64,000 nt of DNA from JAOUEA01 sp963825635 (GTDB taxonomy: Bacteria; Actinomycetota; UBA4738; HRBIN12): positions 434,001 to 498,000 of the forward strand of contig CAWGTU010000001.1 in assembly GCA_963825635.1 (NCBI GenBank), read 5' to 3'. Numbering within the stretch: the first letter of the stretch is position 1; each line of letters opens with the position of its first letter. The notes beneath the pieces are model-generated. The model was not told where the DNA came from and searched no databases. It was given only the letters and a program-made list of their open reading frames with translations. Positions 55,891 through 63,856 of this stretch are shown in pieces. A program made the position numbers and the translations under genes.

Positions 55891-57375
55891 ATGTCGAAGC
55901 GACGACGGGTGAGTGTCGCGGTGGTGGCGATGCTCCTGGTGAGCACGGTGCCGACGTTCGGGGTCGGTCCGGTCTCGGCGGGCGACGCCGGCCCCCAGCT
56001 CCGTCTCATCGCCACGAGGGACACGGTCACCGGCCGCCGGTACGGCTCCGGCGACGTCTCGGTCGACCCACGGATACTGCTCGCGCCGAGCGGGGGAGAC
56101 CTCGAGCTCGAGGTGTCGCGTCCCGACTACGACACGCCGATCACGACCCTGCAGCACCTGCCGGGCGGGGGCACCGCCGTGCTGCCCGATGACGTGATCG
56201 ACGGCTGGATGGGCCTCACCAGGTTCTTCCGCGTGACGATCACCGATCGCGACGGCGAGATCCGGTTCAACCGCATGGTGTCGTTCTGCCCGAACGTGTG
56301 GAACAAGACGCGCCTCGGGCCCGACGGGCCGTCGTTCCCCGTGTACCCGTACTACTGCAGCTGGAACCCGTTCACGCTCGGGATGATCTACGGCATCGAG
56401 CAGGACTGGGGCGCGAACATCGCCGACGGCATGTGGCAGGGCACGTATCTGCGGCTGCGAGAGGGTCGCTATCGATACGAGGTGCGCATCGCACAGCGCT
56501 ACCTCGATCTGTTCGGCATCGACCCGGCCGGTGCCGCGGCCGAGACCACGCTCGTCGTCAAGAACGTTCGTCGGGGACGTGAGCCCGCGCCGACTCACGC
56601 GGACGCCGACATGGGAGCGCCGACGCCGGGTGTGCCCACCGTCCGCGCTGCCGGCGATGCCGGGCTGCCGGACCTGCGCCCGCTGCCGTCGTGGGGTATC
56701 GACGTCCGACGCTCACGCCGGGGCGACTACCTCGCGTTCGGGGCCAACGTGTGGGTCGCGGGGAACGGTCCGCTCGTGGTGGAGGGATTCCGACGCGAGG
56801 GCGAGGCCGTGATGGACGCTTGGCAGTACTTCTACGAGGACGGGGAGCCCGTCGGGCGCGCGCAGGTCGGCGAGATGGAGTTCGACGACCGCCACGGCCA
56901 CGACCACTGGCACTTCAAGCAGTTCGCCGCGTACGAGCTGCTGGCCGAGGACCGCGAGACGGTCGTGAAGAGCTCCAAGGAGGCGTTCTGCCTCGTGCCG
57001 ACCGACGCGATCGACCTCACGCTGCCCGCGGCGGAGCTGCAGCCCGGCAACGTCGGCCTCTGGACGTCGTGCGGGGGGCCCAACGACCGCTGGATCCGCG
57101 AGGTGCTGCCCGTGGGCTGGGGCGACACCTACTACCAGTACGTGGCCGGGCAGTCGTTCGACATCAGCGACGTGCCGAACGGCACCTACTTCGTGAAGGT
57201 CGTCGCGAACCCGGGTCGCCAGCTCCAGGAGCTGGCCTACGACAACAACGTGCGCCTGCGGAAGGTGATCCTGAGCGGAACGCCGGGCCACCGCCGGGTC
57301 GAGGTGCCGCCGTGGCACGGCATCGACACGGAAGGCTGGGTCAACCGCTACGGGCTCGGCCCGTTCGTGGGCTGA
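55891..57375 (+). CDS. secreted bacterial lysyl oxidase
   Basis: 494 residues with a signal peptide (MSKRRRVSVAVVAMLLVSTVP, cleavage about SAG|DAG). Ribosome-binding GGAGG lies just upstream. The C-terminal catalytic part (from about 255) matches lysyl oxidase. Copper ligands HDHWHF are His337, His339 and His341. Lys363 (SSKEAFCL) and Tyr414 (GDTYYQYV) occupy the positions that form the LTQ cofactor in the family. QSFDISDVPNGTYFVKVVANP is the usual end of the domain. The N-terminal ~250 residues are beta-rich with Cys residues and no known motif. It oxidises amines, perhaps Lys side chains, on surface proteins or glycans. The 3' end overlaps the convergent CpaB-like gene by 28 bp. Confidence 0.9.
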   Translation: MSKRRRVSVAVVAMLLVSTVPTFGVGPVSAGDAGPQLRLIATRDTVTGRRYGSGDVSVDPRILLAPSGGDLELEVSRPDYDTPITTLQHLPGGGTAVLPDDVIDGWMGLTRFFRVTITDRDGEIRFNRMVSFCPNVWNKTRLGPDGPSFPVYPYYCSWNPFTLGMIYGIEQDWGANIADGMWQGTYLRLREGRYRYEVRIAQRYLDLFGIDPAGAAAETTLVVKNVRRGREPAPTHADADMGAPTPGVPTVRAAGDAGLPDLRPLPSWGIDVRRSRRGDYLAFGANVWVAGNGPLVVEGFRREGEAVMDAWQYFYEDGEPVGRAQVGEMEFDDRHGHDHWHFKQFAAYELLAEDRETVVKSSKEAFCLVPTDAIDLTLPAAELQPGNVGLWTSCGGPNDRWIREVLPVGWGDTYYQYVAGQSFDISDVPNGTYFVKVVANPGRQLQELAYDNNVRLRKVILSGTPGHRRVEVPPWHGIDTEGWVNRYGLGPFVG

Positions 57376-58088
57376 AGTTCGACGGTCGCGCCGGCCTCAG
57401 CGAACGTGTCGGTGAACGGCGCCTCGTCGCCGACGATCGCGATCGAGAGCAGGGCCAGGCTCGCGGCGCGCGCCAGTCGCTCGACCGTGAGGGGGTCGGC
57501 GAGCACCACGATCGGCGGCCCGGTCATCGCCCCGCCCGGTGCGCTCGCGATGGGCGGGCCGCCCTCGACCACGTCGAGGACCTCGATCCCCGAGGCCACC
57601 GTCTCGGTGTACGGGCGCCCTGCGTTGGCGCCGTAGGTCGCCAGCACGTCGATCTCGTCGCCCGAGCGGACGGTGCCGGCCGGCGGGCCGGCCGGGAGCA
57701 CGAACGCCCGTAGGCCGGCCGGCACCAACGCCGCGACCGGGCCGCTGCCGGCGCCCGAGAGGCGCGTGTGCGTGAGGACCTCACCCTCGGCGAGATCGGC
57801 GGCCAGCACCCGCCCGCTCGCCTCGTCGGGCGAGGTCAGCGCGCCTGGTGGCACGAGCGTCGAGGGCACGTCGACGATCGACAGCGACCCGGCGTCGAGG
57901 ATCGACCCCCGCATGAGGTCGGCCGCGGCCGCCACGACCGCGGTCGGGGAGCCCACGTCGGGCCTCGTCGCCTCGAGGCTCGCGACGTGCGCGCGCAACG
58001 CGAGCACGGCGGCAAGCGCCGCGACCGCGGCGCACCCGAACCACACGACGGCCGACCTCGGCAGGCGTCGGCGGAACGGAGCGAACAT
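57348..58088 (-). CDS. CpaB/RcpC-like SAF-domain protein
   Basis: 246 residues. The N-terminal membrane anchor is SAVVWFGCAAVAALAAVLALRAHV. A SAF/beta-clip domain follows: VVAAAADLMRGSILDAGSLSIVDVPSTLVP, DLAEGEVLTHTRL and AALVPAGLRAFVLP. This is the pattern of CpaB, the periplasmic secretin-associated factor of Flp/tad pili, though no tadA, flp or secretin is near. Membrane-anchored and extracytoplasmic. The stop lies 28 bp inside the lysyl-oxidase gene on the other strand. It is probably the last gene of the FmdB-MTAP transcript. Confidence 0.8.
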   Translation of the reverse strand: MFAPFRRRLPRSAVVWFGCAAVAALAAVLALRAHVASLEATRPDVGSPTAVVAAAADLMRGSILDAGSLSIVDVPSTLVPPGALTSPDEASGRVLAADLAEGEVLTHTRLSGAGSGPVAALVPAGLRAFVLPAGPPAGTVRSGDEIDVLATYGANAGRPYTETVASGIEVLDVVEGGPPIASAPGGAMTGPPIVVLADPLTVERLARAASLALLSIAIVGDEAPFTDTFAEAGATVELQPTNGPSP

Positions 58089-58150
58089 GCGCCGGACGCT
58101 ACGGGCGGGGATCCCTCGCGTCCGTGACGGACGTCACCGACGGGATGCGT

Positions 58151-58333
58151 TCAGTCCGGTCCCGAGGCCGTCGGCTTGTGCGTGAGCGGCACGACGCGCA
58201 CGCGGAACTCCTCCAGCGCATCGCGTCCGACGATCAGCGCGGCCGCCTCCCGCACGCGGTCGGCCAACGCCTGCGGGTCGTCGTCGGTGCGGAACGACAG
58301 CTCGATGCGAGCGAGCACCTGGTCGCGTGCCAC
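58151..58333 (-). CDS. small conserved-looking protein downstream of MTAP
   Basis: 60 residues from the GTG at 58333, one base after the MTA phosphorylase stop. The sequence VARDQVLARIELSFRTDDDPQALADRVREAAALIVGRDALEEFRVRVVPL forms one beta strand, two helices and a strand, with no Cys or membrane segment. It looks like a genuine short protein because its frame is less Arg/Pro-rich than the shadows and it is tightly spaced in the operon. Function unknown. Confidence 0.6.
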   Translation of the reverse strand: MARDQVLARIELSFRTDDDPQALADRVREAAALIVGRDALEEFRVRVVPLTHKPTASGPD

Positions 58334-58334
58334 G

Positions 58335-59129
58335 TCAGACCTCGAAGCGCGCGCCGGTGAGTGCGGTCGCACAGGCGCAGTCGCGCGCCGCGGGCAACGC
58401 CGGGATCACGGCGAACAGCAGGTCGCGGAGCTTCTCGTTGTTCTCGGTGAACACGCGGACGACCTCCTCGTGGGTCACGGGTGGCACTCCCTCGACGCCC
58501 ACGTCGTAATCGGTGATCAGCGAGATGTTCGCGTAGCAGAGCTCCAGCTCGCGGGCGAGCAGGGCCTCCGGGTACTGGGTCATGTTGATGACCTCCCACC
58601 CCGCACTCGCGAACCACGCCGACTCCGATCGGGTCGAGAAGCGCGGTCCCTCGATCACGACGACGGTGCCTCGGTCGTGGATCGGGATGTCGATCTCGCG
58701 CCCGCGCTCAACGATCGTCGAGCGCATCACGTCGCAGTACGGGTCGGCGAACGAGATGTGGGTCGTGACCGGGCCGTCGTAGTAGGTGTTCGGACGGTCG
58801 CGGGTGCGGTCGACGAGCTGGTCGCAGATCACGAAGTCGCCCGGCTTCACGTGGGCCTGCAGCGATCCGCACGCGTTCGGACCGAGCACGCGACCGACAC
58901 CGAGCTCCTTCATCGCCCACAGGTTCGCCCTGTACGGGATGCGGTGCGGCGGGTACTCGTGCCGCGAGCCGTGCCGCGGCAGGAACGCCACGCGCTTCCC
59001 GCCGACCTCGCCGATCGTGACCGCGGCGCTCGGCGAGCCGTAGGGGGTCTCGACCTCGACCGTCTCGGTGTCGTCGAGGAACGAGTAGAAGCCGGACCCG
59101 CCGAAGACCCCGATATCGGCGCCGGTCAC
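58335..59129 (-). CDS. mtnP: S-methyl-5'-thioadenosine phosphorylase
   Basis: 264 residues from the GTG at 59129 that overlaps the FmdB stop (GTGA). Landmarks are IGVFGGSGFYSFL, FLPRHGSRHEYPPHRIPYRANLWAMKELGV, GPNACGSLQAHVKPGDFVICDQL, VVIEGPRFSTRSESAWF and INMTQYPEALLARELELCYANISLITDYD. The TDYD end distinguishes MTA phosphorylases from purine nucleoside phosphorylases, which carry Asn there. It splits methylthioadenosine into adenine and methylthioribose-1-phosphate. Cytoplasmic methionine-salvage entry enzyme; relates to SAM use by the methyltransferases in the window. Confidence 0.92.
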   Translation of the reverse strand: MTGADIGVFGGSGFYSFLDDTETVEVETPYGSPSAAVTIGEVGGKRVAFLPRHGSRHEYPPHRIPYRANLWAMKELGVGRVLGPNACGSLQAHVKPGDFVICDQLVDRTRDRPNTYYDGPVTTHISFADPYCDVMRSTIVERGREIDIPIHDRGTVVVIEGPRFSTRSESAWFASAGWEVINMTQYPEALLARELELCYANISLITDYDVGVEGVPPVTHEEVVRVFTENNEKLRDLLFAVIPALPAARDCACATALTGARFEV

Positions 59130-59488
59130 GAGCCACCGCCCCCTTCCTTCTTCGACGTCGAGCTGCTCGCGGGCGCGGGGGCGTCCTTCTTGGCGTCGGC
59201 ACCGGACGCGCCGCTCGATCCCTTCTTCTCGCCCTTCTTCTCGCCGGATTTCGCGTCGGAGGAGCCGCCTCCGGGCTTCGTGTCGCCCGTCTCGGCCCCG
59301 GTCTTGGCCTTCTTCCCGTGGTCGGTCGCGTAGAAGCCCGACCCCTTGAACGAGATCGCCGGCGGCGCGAACACCTTGCGCAGCTCTCCGGCGCACTCGG
59401 GGCACTCGGTGAGCGGGTCGTCGCGCATCGACTGCACGATCTCGAAGAGGTGACCGCAGCTCTTGCACACGTACTCGTAGGTCGGCAT
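59126..59488 (-). CDS. FmdB-family zinc-ribbon protein
   Basis: 120 residues. The N-terminal ribbon MPTYEYVCKSCGHLFEIVQSM, then CPECAGELRKVFAPPAISFKGSGFYATDHG, has two CxxC pairs and the standard FmdB continuation. The remaining ~70 residues are a low-complexity Lys/Gly/Ser/Ala tail (KSGEKKGEKKGSSG). Function of the family is still unclear; members often accompany regulatory or nucleoside genes. It begins the minus-strand transcript FmdB-MTAP-small protein-CpaB. Confidence 0.92.
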   Translation of the reverse strand: MPTYEYVCKSCGHLFEIVQSMRDDPLTECPECAGELRKVFAPPAISFKGSGFYATDHGKKAKTGAETGDTKPGGGSSDAKSGEKKGEKKGSSGASGADAKKDAPAPASSSTSKKEGGGGS

Positions 59489-59638
59489 GGCTCGCCGAGT
59501 GTACCGGCGCTCGCCGGTGCGTTTGGCAGCCCGCCGATGCGGGAAGCCCAGGGTCCGAACGGACTACCCAGAACGGAGGACTGGCTCGCAGGGTTGCTCC
59601 GCGCGTACACTTCGGCTCCCGCACGAGGAGGGCGTAGC

Positions 59639-60517
59639 GTGAAGGTCAGGAAGGCGGTGATCCCCGCAGCCGGGCTCGGCACCCGGTTCCTGCCGGCCAC
59701 CAAGGCCGTGCCCAAGGAGATGCTGCCGCTGATCGACACGCCCTCGATCCAGCTCGTGGTCGAGGAAGCCGTGCGCGCCGGGCTCACCGACATCCTGATC
59801 ATCACGGCCCGCGGCAAGGGCGCGATCGAGGACCACTTCGACCGCTCGCCGGAGCTCGAGGCCGAGCTCGAGGCCCGCGGCAAGTACGACGAGCTGAAGC
59901 AGATCCGCGAGCTCACGGACCTCGCCCAGATCCACACGGTGCGCCAGCACGAGGCGCTCGGCCTCGGGCACGCCGTCGCGGTCGCCGAGGCCCACGTCTC
60001 CGGCGAGCCGTTCGCCGTGCTGCTGGGCGACGACCTGATCCACCCGTCGGTGCCGCTGCTGCGCGAGATGCTCCGCGTGCACGAGCGGTACGGACGCTCG
60101 GTCCTCGCCGCTCAGGAGGTGCTGCGCAGCGAGATCTCCGCCTACGGCGCGATCACGCCCGAGGTGGTCGAGGAGAACCTCGCCAAGGTGCGCTCCGTCG
60201 TCGAGAAGCCGCCCGCCGACGAGGCGCCCTCGAACCTGGCCTCGATCGGGCGCTACGTGTTCACGCCCGAGATCTTCGACGCGCTGCGCCAGACCAAGCC
60301 CGGCCACGGCGGCGAGATCCAGATCACCGACGCGATCAACCTGCTCGCCCAGGAACAGGCGGTCTACGCCTTCACGTTCGAGCAGGGTCGCTACGACGCC
60401 GGGAACAAGCTCGACTACCTGAAGGCCACCGTCGAGCTCGCGATCGAGCGCGACGACGTCGGCCCGGGGTTCCGCGACTGGCTCGCCGACTTCGTGCAAC
60501 GCAAGAAGCTGCTATAG
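59639..60517 (+). CDS. galU: UTP-glucose-1-phosphate uridylyltransferase
   Basis: 292 residues from the GTG at 59639, with GAGGAGGG about ten bases upstream. GLGTRFLPATKAVPKEMLPLIDTPSIQLVVEEAV is the nucleotide-binding start. Further motifs are LGLGHAVAVAEAHV, FAVLLGDDLIHP (metal Asp) and IGRYVFTPEIFDALR, then YDAGNKLDYLKATVE. It makes UDP-glucose for envelope glycans and epimerase substrates such as the one at 52.7 kb. It is head of the galU-moeA-moaC run (38-bp and 6-bp gaps). Confidence 0.97.
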   Translation: MKVRKAVIPAAGLGTRFLPATKAVPKEMLPLIDTPSIQLVVEEAVRAGLTDILIITARGKGAIEDHFDRSPELEAELEARGKYDELKQIRELTDLAQIHTVRQHEALGLGHAVAVAEAHVSGEPFAVLLGDDLIHPSVPLLREMLRVHERYGRSVLAAQEVLRSEISAYGAITPEVVEENLAKVRSVVEKPPADEAPSNLASIGRYVFTPEIFDALRQTKPGHGGEIQITDAINLLAQEQAVYAFTFEQGRYDAGNKLDYLKATVELAIERDDVGPGFRDWLADFVQRKKLL

Positions 60518-60555
60518 CCGCGAGCCGGACCTGCTGCCGTGGCTAGACTGCGGGT

Positions 60556-61821
60556 ATGACCGACCATCCCCCCAGGGTCCACGATCACGATTCCGCCGAA
60601 GGTTTGGTCCCCGTCGAGGACGCACGCGCCCGGGTGCTCGAGTCGATCCAGCAGCTCGCGCCGCTGCAGCTTCCGCTCACCGAGGCGCACGGGTGCGTCT
60701 CGGCCGAGGACGTCGTCGCGACCGAGAGCCTTCCCGCGTTCCCGTCGTCGGCGATGGACGGGTTCGCGGTGCGCTCCTCCGACGTGGCCGAGGCGTCGCC
60801 GGAGCGCCCGGCCGAGCTGAAGATCGTCGGCCGCGCCCTGATCGGCTACCGCCCCGAGGCGACCGTCGGCGGCGGCGAGGCCGTGGCGATCGCGACCGGC
60901 GCGCCGATCCCGGCGGGGGCGGACACGATCGTGCCGATCGAGAACGCCGAGGTGCACGGCGAGGTCGTGCGGCTCGTCGAGGCCGCGACCGCGGGGCGTC
61001 ACGTACGTCCGGTGGGCGAGGACGTCGCCGAGGGCACGGTGCTCGTCGAACGCGGCAAACGCCTGGGCGCTCCCGAGCTGGGACTGCTCGCGAACGCGGG
61101 ATTCCCCACGCCGCTCGTGCATCCGAGGCCACGCGTGGTCGTGCTCTCGACGGGCGACGAGCTGATCCCCCCGACCGAGACCCCCGAGTACGGACAGATC
61201 CGCGATTCCAACGCGTTCACGATCTTCGGGGCGCTGCGCGAGGCGGGCGCGATGCCCGTGCTCGCCGGCATCGTGAAGGACGACGCCGACTCCCTGAAGG
61301 AGACCGTGCTCGACTACCTGATCCAGGCCGACGCGTTCATCTCGTCGGGCGGGGTGTCGGTGGGGGAGCGCGACGTCGTGAAGGCGGCGTTCTTCAAGCG
61401 GGGCGACATCGACTTCTACAAGGTGGCGATGCAGCCCGGCATGCCGCAGGGCTTCGGCCAGATCGAGGGCAAGCCGTACTTCGGCCTGCCGGGCAACCCG
61501 GTGAGCGTCTTCGTGAGCTTCGAGCTGTTCGTGCGCCCCGCGATGCTGACGATGATGGGTCGTACGCAGATCGACCGTCCCGAGGTGACCGCGACGCTCA
61601 CCGCCGACGTGAGCGGGCCGAAGGGCAAGATGCAGTACGCGCGGGTCGTGATCGAGCGCGGCGACGGCGGATGGGTCGCCACCCCGACCGGAGGTCGAGG
61701 CTCGAACCTGATCTCGACGGTCGCACGGGCCAACGGCCTCGCGATGGTCCCGCCCGGCACGGAGACCGCGTCCGCCGGCTCGTCGGTGCAGGTCATGGTG
61801 TTCCGCACCGGCGAGGACTGA
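60556..61821 (+). CDS. moeA: molybdopterin molybdenumtransferase
   Basis: 421 residues from ATG 60556. All MoeA features are visible: PLTEAHGCVSAEDVVATESLPAFPSSAMDGFAV, GEAVAIATGAPIPAGADTIVPIE, VLSTGDELIPPTETPEYGQIRDSN, SGGVSVGERDVVKAA and YFGLPGNPVSVFVSFELFVRPAM. It inserts molybdate into adenylated molybdopterin in the cytoplasm. Six bases later moaC starts, so Moco synthesis is grouped here. It would serve the sulfite-oxidase-like enzyme at 49.7 kb. Confidence 0.97.
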   Translation: MTDHPPRVHDHDSAEGLVPVEDARARVLESIQQLAPLQLPLTEAHGCVSAEDVVATESLPAFPSSAMDGFAVRSSDVAEASPERPAELKIVGRALIGYRPEATVGGGEAVAIATGAPIPAGADTIVPIENAEVHGEVVRLVEAATAGRHVRPVGEDVAEGTVLVERGKRLGAPELGLLANAGFPTPLVHPRPRVVVLSTGDELIPPTETPEYGQIRDSNAFTIFGALREAGAMPVLAGIVKDDADSLKETVLDYLIQADAFISSGGVSVGERDVVKAAFFKRGDIDFYKVAMQPGMPQGFGQIEGKPYFGLPGNPVSVFVSFELFVRPAMLTMMGRTQIDRPEVTATLTADVSGPKGKMQYARVVIERGDGGWVATPTGGRGSNLISTVARANGLAMVPPGTETASAGSSVQVMVFRTGED

Positions 61822-61827
61822 GTCGCG

Positions 61828-62301
61828 GTGGTGAGCGAGCAGGCCGGCGCCGACGGCGTCACCCGCATCGTCGAGGTGGGCGCGAAGGCCGAGACCGAGC
61901 GCGTCGCGACCGCGGAGTGCTGGGTCACGACGACGTCCGAGGCCGTCGGACATCTGGTCGCCGGCACGAAGAAGGGCGACCCGATCCAGACCGCGAAGAT
62001 CGCCGGGGTGATCGGCGTGAAGCAGACGCCCGCGCTGCTGCCGCACTGCCACCCGATCCGGGTCACCGGTGCCGACGTAGTCGTCGAGCCCGACGAGCCT
62101 TCCGGGCGTCTGCGGGTCGAGACGACGGTGCGAGCGACCGACCGGACGGGCGTCGAGATGGAGGCGCTCACCGCCGCCGCGGTCGCCGCCCTCTCGCTCT
62201 ACGACACCGCCAAGGCGTTCGATCGCGCCGCCCGCATCGACGGCCTGCGGCTGTTGCGGAAGTCGGGCGGCAAGAGCGGCGACTACGTCGCCGGCGCCTG
62301 A
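61828..62301 (+). CDS. moaC: cyclic pyranopterin monophosphate synthase
   Basis: 157 residues from the GTG at 61828 (a second in-frame GTG follows at once). MoaC signatures are ALLPHCHPIRVTGADV, TDRTGVEMEALTAAAVAALSLYDTAKAFDRAARIDGLRLLRKSGGKSGDY. It converts the GTP-derived 3',8-cyclo intermediate to cPMP in molybdenum-cofactor synthesis. The partner MoaA is not in the window. Confidence 0.96.
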   Translation: MVSEQAGADGVTRIVEVGAKAETERVATAECWVTTTSEAVGHLVAGTKKGDPIQTAKIAGVIGVKQTPALLPHCHPIRVTGADVVVEPDEPSGRLRVETTVRATDRTGVEMEALTAAAVAALSLYDTAKAFDRAARIDGLRLLRKSGGKSGDYVAGA

Positions 62302-62409
62302 TCCAGGCCGCTGTAGCCCGACCGGGGAGTCCCGCGCTCCGTCAACCGGCATACAGCGTTCGACGTGAACGCTCGGTGTCGGGAACGCGGCTCCGGGAAA
62401 AAAGTTTGA

Positions 62410-62425
62410 ATCACACGGATGTGAT
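62410..62425. promoter_or_regulatory. 16-bp perfect palindrome (candidate operator)
   Basis: ATCACA-CGGA-TGTGAT is a perfect inverted repeat in the AT-richest stretch of the window, about 87 bp upstream of the membrane-protein start at 62512. A direct repeat of the sequence ATGTGG(TGG)TAGCG follows at 62439-62452 and 62469-62479. These features look like a regulated promoter. The binding protein is not identified. Confidence 0.55.
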
Positions 62426-62511
62426 CGCTTCACCCCATATGTGGTGGTAGCGTCCCGGCCCAGCCTAGATGTGGTAGCGCCGATAGTCACCGACCCCACG
62501 GGAGGCTGGGC

Positions 62512-63093
62512 GTGGAGTGGTTGCCCCTCGCGGTCTTGGGCATCATGTGGGTGGCGTTCTTGCTCCCCACCAGAGGCAGGACGTCGACCCCCCAGGGGTC
62601 CGTCGGGGACTTCGAACGCAGGATGGAGCTATTGGCGCAGGCTGAGTCGCACGGCACCGAGGGCCGTTGGATCGTCACTCCCCGCAAGGGCGTGCGGTTC
62701 ATGGGACCCACCGAACGGAACCGGGCTCGCACCCGGGAGCGCCGCCGACAGGTCTTCACCTTCATGCTCGAGGCGATCGGCATCACGTTCCTCATCGGGC
62801 TCGTGCCGCCGCTGCGGGTCGCGTGGGCCGTCACGGGTGTCTTCGTCGGGTTGCTCGCCGTCTACGTCTGGCTGCTGCTCACGATCAAGCACCGCGAGTC
62901 CACCTTCCGCACCGCCCCGCACCGTCACCAGAGGTCCCACGCCGCGCCGACGCGGCCGGCGCCCCAGCCCCGGTACGTGGCCGAGGGACGCAGTACCCGG
63001 GCGCGACCGAGCTTCAACGGGCTCGGCACGCTCGGCGAGGGCGACCGCGTGCACGTCGTCGTGCGCACGGGCGAGGCCACCGCCGGCGCCTGA
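62512..63093 (+). CDS. membrane protein with basic cytoplasmic regions
   Basis: 193 residues from a GTG at 62512. An N-terminal hydrophobic segment (MEWLPLAVLGIMWVAFLLP), then a basic stretch (ERNRARTRERRRQVF), then a double membrane span FMLEAIGITFLIGLVPPLRVAWAVTGVFVGLLAVYVWLLLTI. The C-terminal ~75 residues are basic and Pro/His-rich and end in VHVVVRTG. No family is recognised. It has its own promoter-like region with a palindrome and is followed 10 bp later by the translin-like gene, so they are probably co-transcribed. Confidence 0.75.
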   Translation: MEWLPLAVLGIMWVAFLLPTRGRTSTPQGSVGDFERRMELLAQAESHGTEGRWIVTPRKGVRFMGPTERNRARTRERRRQVFTFMLEAIGITFLIGLVPPLRVAWAVTGVFVGLLAVYVWLLLTIKHRESTFRTAPHRHQRSHAAPTRPAPQPRYVAEGRSTRARPSFNGLGTLGEGDRVHVVVRTGEATAGA

Positions 63094-63103
63094 CCGGTTC
63101 GGC

Positions 63104-63739
63104 GTGGCGCTCGACGATCTCACCCGCGACCTCCACACCCGGTTCGACGCCACCGTCGCCGCGCGCGAGCAGGCGCTCCCCGCCGCCCGCCGCTCGATCC
63201 GTTCGAGCGCCAACGCGATCCGCGCCGTGCACCGCGGCGAGTTCGACCGCGCCGCCGAGCTGATCGAGGAGTCGCGCGCCGCGATGCAGGCCGGTCTCGA
63301 CGCGGTGACCGACCACCCCGAGGTGCGGTTCGCCGGCTACCTGCAGGACGCCCAGAAGGAGTACGCCGAGGCGAACGTCACGCGGGCGCTCGTCGCCGGC
63401 GATCCCTTGCCCGGCCCTGACGAGCTCGGCGTCGAGGACGCGCCCTACCTGAACGGCATCGCCGAGGCGATCGGGGAAGGTCGCCGCCACATCCTCGACC
63501 TGCTCCGCGCCGGCGAGGTCGAACGCGGCCAGGCGATGCTCGACGTGCTCGAGGATCTCTACGGCGTGCTCGTCACGATGGACTACCCCGACGCGATCAC
63601 GATGAACCTGCGCCGCTCCACCGACGTCGCCCGGTCCCTGATCGAGAAGACCCGCGGCGACCTCGCGATCGCGGCGATGCAGCAGGGCATCGAACGCGCG
63701 CTCGACGAGCACGCGCGACGCCTGCAGGGCGACGCCTAG
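63104..63739 (+). CDS. translin-like helical protein
   Basis: 211 residues from a GTG at 63104. The sequence RRSIRSSANAIRAVHRGEFDRAAELIEESRAAM, LQDAQKEYAEANVTRALVAGDPLP, YLNGIAEAIGEGRRHILDLLRAGEVERGQAMLDVLEDLYGVLVTMDYPDAITMNLRRSTDVARSLIEKTRGDLAI is all-alpha and has the YADAxxxYxE-like and GDxxGExxR-like order of archaeal and eukaryotic translins. The acidic residues in DAQKEYAEA and GEVERGQAM could bind metal for an RNase-like role. Translins are rare in bacteria. Annotators often mislabel this family as haloacid dehalogenase. Confidence 0.7.
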   Translation: MALDDLTRDLHTRFDATVAAREQALPAARRSIRSSANAIRAVHRGEFDRAAELIEESRAAMQAGLDAVTDHPEVRFAGYLQDAQKEYAEANVTRALVAGDPLPGPDELGVEDAPYLNGIAEAIGEGRRHILDLLRAGEVERGQAMLDVLEDLYGVLVTMDYPDAITMNLRRSTDVARSLIEKTRGDLAIAAMQQGIERALDEHARRLQGDA

Positions 63740-63782
63740 CCTGCTCGGCCGTGGCAGACCCCTTTGCTACGCTGGCTCCCCT

Positions 63783-63856
63783 GGGGGTGTAGCTCAGCCC
63801 GGTAGAGCGCTGCCTTCGCACGGCAGAGGTCGACGGTTCGAATCCGTTCACCTCCA
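63783..63856 (+). tRNA. tRNA-Ala (anticodon CGC)
   Basis: Acceptor GGGGGTG pairs with CACCTCC and contains the G3-U70 wobble pair that identifies alanine tRNAs. D arm AGCTCAGCCCGGTAGAGC. Anticodon arm CTGCC-TTCGCAC-GGCAG with CGC, reading GCG codons. T arm GACGG-TTCGAAT-CCGTT. The discriminator is A at 63856; CCA is not encoded. Downstream 63865-63890 holds a nine-base hairpin (AACCGCAGG, loop, CCTGTGGTT), likely a terminator. Confidence 0.97.

Noticed and set aside
60415..62499. 694-residue minus-strand frame over galU-moeA-moaC
   Set aside because: Antisense composition (Arg/His/Asp), while the plus strand has complete MoeA and MoaC motifs.
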